DNA of 64,000 bases, taken from Lepidodermella squamata (Eukaryota > Gastrotricha). Shown here one piece after another: positions 57,941 to 64,000 of this stretch. A program made the position numbers and the translations under genes. The notes beneath the pieces are model-generated. The model had not been told where the DNA came from. It ran no database searches and was given only the letters and a program-made list of their open reading frames with translations. How positions within the stretch are numbered: position 1 is the stretch's first letter; each line of letters begins with the position of its first letter. The stretch spans positions 186,001 through 250,000 of the forward strand of contig JBLDXI010000032.1 in the NCBI GenBank assembly GCA_047495785.1, in the 5' to 3' direction.

Positions 57941-59524
57941 TCATACAAAAATCACTTCGAGTTGGATGCAGTCTTTTTTCGAGCTGAAGAGACGAACAAC
58001 TTTCTCGTCGGAATCAATTGCCGAACGACCGAATAGAACTTGACCATGAGGTGTCCCGACCTCGTAGATTCGGTACAGGTTGAAAGAAGGTGCTTTGTTA
58101 CGAGGGAAAGCTCCTGGCGGGTGCCGACGGCCAATTTCGTCCCTAACCCAACTCCAAATCGGCCAGTACTCCTTGCCCTTAGTTACCGCCTCGAAAATCG
58201 TTTGATTAAGGCGGTGATATGTTAACTCTGAGCTGTAGATGAAACCTTCGCTGAAGTTGAATCGGCCCCGTTCTCGAACTTGAAACCGGAAGACACTTGT
58301 CGTTGAATTAAGCTGGCAGTTACAGACTTCCTGTTGTTTCGACTTTGCCCTCTCCAAACTTCTAATACGGTCTGCAATTTTGATGCATAGCCTGCAGCTT
58401 GAATGGACCACCGATAGATCAACCAACGCCTTGAATTGTTGCGAAGGGCCAGTTTTCTTCCAGGCCAGCAATTTTTGATACTCATTCTCATCAGCGGAGA
58501 GTTGTTGCATCTTATCCGCAATATTTAAGACCTCAGCCAGGGTTTCGATGACTAAAACTGAGTTAGTCGAGGGTTGAAATTGGCGAACGTTAGGAGCTCC
58601 GATAACAACAGGTACAGTCCCTTCAGCTAGACTTTGGTAAAACTTCTCAGTTACGTAATCAATATCGTTCGAGTTTTCAAAGGCCAAATGGAACTTGTAC
58701 TTGCCCATGATTGCCAATTTGTCAGAGTCCAGCCGCTTTTGGTTAGGCCCACATAAGCCATAGACCTCGACTATCGGCACAGGAGATCGCCGGCTTTCGT
58801 CCTCGAGGACTTCAATAGCCTCTGGTCTGAAGTTGCGAGATTCGCAGTTGGAGACAACAATCGACGACAGAGCCGCGGCAGTTTTTTCTTGAGGTGGCTT
58901 CATTATATCGTAGAGTTCCCATGAAAAGTAAGGGACAGGCACGTCGCTGTCCAGTCTAGGCGTCATAACTAGGTCAAAAGCAGATTTCGCCTCTTTCAGC
59001 CTAGATTTTTCGCAGTAGACACTCGATTCCATGGTTCGGAGGACAGATAGGCCAAGGTAAGGCTTTTCCCGAGCACTCCCGGGTTCTTCCACAAAACTAG
59101 CGTCGAAATAAATGCCCTTATCTTCGTCGCTCAACTTCGATTCGGGTGGGTAGTGAATGCAAGGAACTGGGCAGTTGTTGATTAGGGAAGATTCGTCGAA
59201 ATTAGAGCCGCCCATCCTAATAGGATTTTTCAAAAAATCTCTCGCGGGGCCTGAATCCTTATCTCTTTTAGTTCGGAAAAATCGCTGGGACCACCACAGC
59301 TTTGCAGATTGGCAGGTTCTAAAGGCCTCCTCAGCGCTGCCTGGGTTACTCCTCAAGACATTTGGAAGATGTTGATTCAAGGTGATGGCTAAATTGTTTC
59401 GAGTCTTCACGCTTGAGTAGTATAGGAAAATGACGGCAATCTCGACGAAAACACCTGCAATCAGGAATATTGAAAAGAAAGATGGCTGGCGAAAATTCCT
59501 CGGCAAAAATGCGAGAATTTTCAT
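57941..59524 (-). CDS. GT10 alpha-1,3-fucosyltransferase, plant-type, copy 2 (intronless)
   Basis: A 527-aa frame from the ATG at 59524, no introns, against two in the paralogue at 43583. N-terminal cytoplasmic stretch, TM anchor (about 17-35, FFSIFLIAGVFVEIAVIFLY), stem, then the catalytic core: TPRLDSDVPVPYFSWELYDI, SSIVVSNCESRNFRPEAIEV, KYKFHLAFENSNDIDYVTEK and EGTVPVVIGAPN. The conserved C-terminal extension has GPSQQFKALVDLSVVHSSCR, LCIKIADRIR, FRFQVRERGRF and the terminal CIQLEVIFV, closely recalling plant core alpha-1,3-fucosyltransferases, which end in a similar F-E-V-V-F-V. Predicted to fucosylate glycans with GDP-fucose in the Golgi. All motif positions seem intact. A minus-strand polyadenylation signal (57920-57925) lies past its stop, near the stop of the opposing gene. 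Confidence 0.9.
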   Translation of the reverse strand: MKILAFLPRNFRQPSFFSIFLIAGVFVEIAVIFLYYSSVKTRNNLAITLNQHLPNVLRSNPGSAEEAFRTCQSAKLWWSQRFFRTKRDKDSGPARDFLKNPIRMGGSNFDESSLINNCPVPCIHYPPESKLSDEDKGIYFDASFVEEPGSAREKPYLGLSVLRTMESSVYCEKSRLKEAKSAFDLVMTPRLDSDVPVPYFSWELYDIMKPPQEKTAAALSSIVVSNCESRNFRPEAIEVLEDESRRSPVPIVEVYGLCGPNQKRLDSDKLAIMGKYKFHLAFENSNDIDYVTEKFYQSLAEGTVPVVIGAPNVRQFQPSTNSVLVIETLAEVLNIADKMQQLSADENEYQKLLAWKKTGPSQQFKALVDLSVVHSSCRLCIKIADRIRSLERAKSKQQEVCNCQLNSTTSVFRFQVRERGRFNFSEGFIYSSELTYHRLNQTIFEAVTKGKEYWPIWSWVRDEIGRRHPPGAFPRNKAPSFNLYRIYEVGTPHGQVLFGRSAIDSDEKVVRLFSSKKDCIQLEVIFV

Positions 59525-60709
59525 GTTTGTCGGCAGTGAATGAAAATTACTATAGGAAATTGTCCTTTAGAGATGCAGCCGGCATTGTCGATTATTTACG
59601 CGGCACGAGTGTGAGGGAAAGTCTCTTTGCGAGCTCATCTTAATAATGAAGTGTCGATGCGAGTTTTAAATATTAATAATGCGGTGCTGGTATATATCGA
59701 TTTAGGGTGGATTCTATCTCTCTATTATATGCAAATTATTCCCAGGCCACTTGTTTAGGAAACAATGCTTGATATTGTTGCATCCTTGGTAATGATGAAT
59801 GCTGAATGATGAAAAACGAAAGAAAAATTCAGGTAAAATGTACGGTAGAAGAGAGGCCTTGTTAAATCACAATCCCATAAGTAACGCAAACAAAAAATAC
59901 GGGGAAAAGGGATCAGAAACTCTAAAATGAGAGGCAAAGTCATTTCTCATGGCCAAAAAAACTTAGAATAATCCATAAGAATATTTATCAAGTATTTTTC
60001 ATGTGAATGGGGTTAAAAAATCCGAAGAAATGTGATCCAACCAGTTAAAAGCCAAAAATTACCGAACCAGTTACCATCGGGTTTTTCTCCGGTAAATTTT
60101 AAATCTCTTCGGTAAAATCATGGATAACGTATGGGAGATCCTTCCAGTGCGCTCAATTTCAAAAAATTAGTTTAATTTTCTCCAAAAATTTGCGAACTTA
60201 CAAAATGGTTGCGCAACTTAAAAGGGCACGCTGTAATGATCAATAAAATGTTTGGATAATTGGAAAATTTTATGGTATAGGTAATACTCATACTTAATTA
60301 GCACATTCATATTTTTGTTCGAATCTTTCATTCCAAATTCATGAGTATAACGATCGAATTATTCATTTTTTATACATTAGTGTTATCTTTATATCGAAAC
60401 GTAGGGATAACCGATATCTTCGCACACTTAACGCAGTGATTTCCACCACGCAAAAATGGGATAAAACAATAAAAATAAACAACTAGTTCTTTCAAGCACT
60501 CGTGCAACCGACTTGGGATAAACAAACAAAAGCAGCAGACGAAAAGCTAGCCATTTTTGCAATGTTTTTACGTACAAACGCGTTCTACCTTATCTACGCC
60601 CGCCCGCAATAAGCCGATTTCTGATGGAGGCATCAGAAAAGCCGGGCCGCTACATTTAAAAAGTTCCAGATTTTTTTTTCATCTCTTCCACCAAGAGCGA
60701 AATTTCTTC
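59525..60709. other. Divergent promoter region
   Basis: 1.2 kb between the fucosyltransferase (minus) and the M13 peptidase (plus), AT-rich in the middle. No other gene seen. Confidence 0.4.
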
Positions 60710-63700
60710 ATGAAGACAAGATGGTGGTTGCTATTACTGTTTCTGCTTCTTCTCTGCAGTGGACTTCTCTTTCTTGGGGTGGTACTTAAAATTCGCCAAG
60801 ATTACATTCGAGACCTCGAAAATCTACAAGCGATCACCGCCAGAATCCGCGAGGAGCAATTAACCGGAGCTACGGCGGCTTCGAGTTTAAATTCCAGCCT
60901 TAAAATCACCGTAACTCCTCGGCCGCGATTTCCACCTCTGAACAAAGCCGCGGCGTTAGGCTCATGCCAATCGTCGAATATTTGCGAAGATCAAATAAGG
61001 GCCATGTTCGGCCATATGAATTTACGAGCCGATCCTTGCGATAATTTTTACGAATTTGTATGCGGCAATTATCAACGCGTTCATCCCGTTGATGAGGGCG
61101 ATAATTACACGACTTACAATGGATATCTTGGAAAATTGGCAAAAACTAAGATGATTAATCTCTTTGGTAATTTCAAATTCTTTTACATTTTCAAAAATAT
61201 AAATAAATTCTATTAAAATTGCTTACAAATTAAAAAAGCCAGTTTATTAAATTTCTTTTAATTGAAATTGAAATTGAAATTATTGAAATTTATTAAAATT
61301 AATTTTGAAATTTTAAAATCCATAGTTTAAGCAATACCGTAGATCGGTACAATTTTGAACAAGTACAAAGTTGAACATTTTTTCAAAAGTACAATTTTGA
61401 ACGAGCGTTTGCATTGAAAATTTCGTTAATGTTCAAAATTGTACTTCACACTCACGAAAGTACAATTTTGAACACTTTCATTTTTTTCAATGCAAAAACG
61501 TTCGTTCAAAATTGTACTTTTGAAAAAATGTTCAAAGTTGTACCCTGTTCAAAATTGTACCGCTCTACGGTATCTCAGATTTGAATTCTTTTAATTAATT
61601 TCAGTAAAATGCAATTTAAATTTTAAATTTTTCAACAGGCGATCCTTCAAAATTTATGGAAGATTCTGAGCTAAAGGTCAAGGCCTTTTATGATACCTGC
61701 ATCCGAGCCAGTGATTGGGCGTCAAATGACGCCAGTTTCCGAACTCACCTGGCCCACCTCGGTGGGTGGAGTTATTACCGCTCGAAAACCGGCGCCGAAA
61801 TTTTAAGTCTCAACGAACGCATCAATCGTCTAAGCTACTACACCCATGACCATTTATTCAAATTTTACGTCGACAATCTTGAAGGCTCTTCAAACCAGGT
61901 TTTTGTCGTTTCTGTCGGGTCGTTTCGCGGCGCAGCGATGCCAGATGAACATGCCGAGAGCGTTTCCGTGCTTTTCGAACGCCTCCTCGGGCCTTATTTC
62001 TCGCGAGTTCGTGGTAAAATTAAAACCTTCGAGAAGCAACTGGTGGAGGTGGATAGCGGCTGGCGAGACGCGTCTTACGTTGAGACAAGCGCCGTGCGTT
62101 TGAATAGATGTTGCAATATGTTGAACTGGACGTCGATAATCGACAGTTTTGCTAAAAATGTCGGCTATAACGAGATGCGAATTCAGATTTTCTACACTAC
62201 ATCTACGTTTTGTTCGTATTTGACGAGGCTGTGCAAATTTATGGAAAATCAAATGAGCACAAAACAGGTGAGTGGAAAAACAATAATAATTAAATTAAAT
62301 TAACTATTATTTTTTTTATTTTTTAACTTCTTAAACTTTTTAAAATTTGAACCGAAATACCAAGATCAACCGTATCAAGACAATTTTGAGAAAAAGTTTG
62401 AAATTAAAATTGAAATTCTAATTTCATGATAAAGGAATGATTTTTGGTTTCTATTTCAAAGTTCTCAAAAGAAAATCTAGCACCAATTTTGGCTGGATGG
62501 GTCTAAAATTTCAATATTCCTACTTCAAAATTGATGCACCCAATTACCCTTGGATTTTGTATTACCTAGTATGCCCTCAATTATGTAGGTAGGCACAATT
62601 TCAATGTTAATTTCTATAAGTCGGGTGACATCGAAAAAATCACTGATTTTTGGAATCGATACTCGATACGGTAAATCGATATCGGCTCAGCCATCAATCG
62701 GTTGGGCAAGATACCCAATAAAAAGTTTAGATTCCAAAGTTAACTTCAACGTTCAGCTCGGGAAACCATTTATTTGGGGAAATTGAGTGCTGGAACCCCA
62801 TTGGAACCCCGAATTTAGCGCGCCCAACTTAGGTTATTAGGCGCCATAATATTATGATGATATTTTTTATTTTTTTTCCCCAGGGACGTGATATTCTTGA
62901 AGACTACCTCATCACAAAAGCTTTCCTACCTTACGTCGATATAATCAACCAAACCGATGCCCCGAATATCACAGCTGAGCTGCAACAAGCCTGTCTCACC
63001 GAAACCGCTACCTCCCTCCCATTCGCAGTAGCCTCAATCTACCGAAAACACCTATTCGACGGCTGGCAAAATATAGACGAACTGCGGCAAATCGCGTCAG
63101 AAATCATCACAAGCTATTCGACAGCAGTATCCGACTCGCCGCTATTGTCGCCTGGGTCAAAGTCTGAAATTAGGTCAATTTTGGACAAAACCGCATTTCG
63201 CGTCGGTCCGCCTAATTGGGCGCTCAATCAAACGCAACTAAACCAATTTTACCAACCGTTTAATTTCGTTACTAATGCTAGTTATTTTACTAACAAACTT
63301 CAAGTTCGAGCATTTAATTTTCGCCAACATTTACGGGCCGTTTTCTCGGGCAGTCGGAACTTCGAACTAGGCACCATGTGCCCGTTAGACGTTGCCGTTG
63401 CGATGTTTAACCCGACTAATACGGTGGTCTTTCAATACCCGGCAGCTCAGAGGCCGAATTTCGACCCTGAATATCTGGACGCTGTTAGGTTCGGCAATGT
63501 CGCGACAGCTATTGCGCACGAACTTGGCCACATTTTAGCGCGATTTCTCGACCGAAATTCGCCGTTCTACATCCGCGACGACCCTCGATTACTCTACCAG
63601 CACAAGTCTTGCATAGTCGATTTCTACTCATCCCTCGCAGGGTCGTATAAAATCGATAGAAATTTCGCGCAGGGGACATATCTGCAGGACATTGCCGATG

Positions 63701-63972
63701 TTGTAGGCCTCCAGGTGGCCTATCGTTGGTACCAGCGGCGGCGGAATCGGGATAACCAGTTTGATAGGTTGTTTTTCATTGCCCAGGCGCAGGGCTATTG
63801 TTCGGCTATGGCGCCTGGTATAACCTGGGCGGATTTAGCGGCTTCAGAACCGACTTACAGCCCAGCTCCACTTCGAGTTAGAGGAGCGGTTATGAATAAT
63901 AAAGACTTTGCGGCGGCTTTCGAGTGCCGGCCAACGAGAAAATTTTGTTCGATTTTAAACAATTACCAATAA
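60710..63972 (+). CDS. M13 (neprilysin-like) membrane metallopeptidase with altered active site
   Basis: Three exons, 60710-61166, 61639-62267, 62884-63972 (2175 nt, 724 aa). The ATG at 60710 places a TM anchor at about 5-26 (WWLLLLFLLLLCSGLLFLGV) as in type II M13 proteins; an earlier non-ATG reading has no support. M13 features: DPCDNFYEFVCGNYQ at the N-terminal domain start; AHELGHILARFLDR carrying the HExxH zinc site (574-578); LFFIAQAQGYC; LRVRGAVMNN. Odd points: the third ligand block reads QDIADVVGL instead of ENxADxGGL, so the Glu zinc ligand is Gln (about 630); the NAYY/NAFY substrate motif is VAMF; the C-terminal CxxW is missing (ends RKFCSILNNYQ). Typical M13 enzymes cut small extracellular peptides; here activity is doubtful. 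Intron 1 hosts a palindromic MITE. Confidence 0.88.
61337..61570. mobile_element. TA-flanked palindromic MITE in intron 1 of the M13 gene
   Basis: Ends CCGTAGATCGGTACAATTTT and (reverse complement) CCGTAGAGCGGTACAATTTT are flanked by TA (61335-61336 and 61571-61572). The whole 234 bp is a foldback built of repeated GTACAATTTTGAAC units in both orientations. No coding frame. The TA target site is compatible with the Tc1/mariner group. Confidence 0.82.
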
Positions 63973-64000
63973 AAGGTGTCATTTTTACTATTTTTGTCCG

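Overview
The window is eukaryotic nuclear DNA from an invertebrate animal. Genes are split by spliceosomal introns, often only 47-63 nt long. They include a metazoan actin, a two-cNBD PDZ-GEF (RapGEF2/6 type), GABA-B-like class C receptors, an M13 peptidase and astacin-EGF-CUB proteins. The EGF spacing of the astacins and the very short introns fit an ecdysozoan (nematode- or tardigrade-like). That placement is inference, because no rRNA or other diagnostic marker is present.

Layout. (1) 1-17.5 kb is a tandem segmental duplication on the minus strand. Each unit carries an astacin-family gene (copy 1, 1-4856, running off the left edge; copy 2, complete, 11007-14311) and, upstream of it, eroded remnants of a COP9 signalosome subunit 4 (CSN4) gene. 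Both astacins have lost every zinc ligand and the catalytic Glu. The copies differ by three large transposon insertions (484-3728, 14462-15395, 15824-16951), each with target-site duplications and an uninterrupted counterpart in the other copy. The spacer at 6.4-11 kb holds a piggyBac-like MITE, a telomere-like inverted repeat and a local tandem repeat. (2) 18.0-20.8 kb holds a two-exon actin with perfect CArG boxes upstream. (3) 23.7-32.1 kb holds a seven-exon Rap guanine-nucleotide exchange factor. (4) 33.2-39.5 kb holds small membrane-protein genes and a gene with a QRICH1/ZMYM-type Crypton-derived (DUF3504-like) domain. (5) 38.3-59.5 kb is a dense cluster in which five families recur: two-TM proteins, one-TM tail-anchored proteins, GABA-B-like receptors (3), plant-type GT10 fucosyltransferases (2) and carbohydrate-sulfotransferase-like proteins (2, one with degenerate PAPS sites). 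(6) 60.7-64 kb holds an M13 neprilysin-like type II membrane peptidase whose third zinc ligand is replaced by Gln.

How the parts may relate. The 38-60 kb cluster looks like repeated local duplication of one block joining surface receptors with Golgi glycan-modifying enzymes. A shared extracellular or glycan function is a hypothesis resting only on co-location. Exon boundaries were set by hand from GT/GC-AG sites, phase continuity and paralogue comparison. They close in frame for every multi-exon gene reported here, except copy-1 astacin, which is cut by the window edge.
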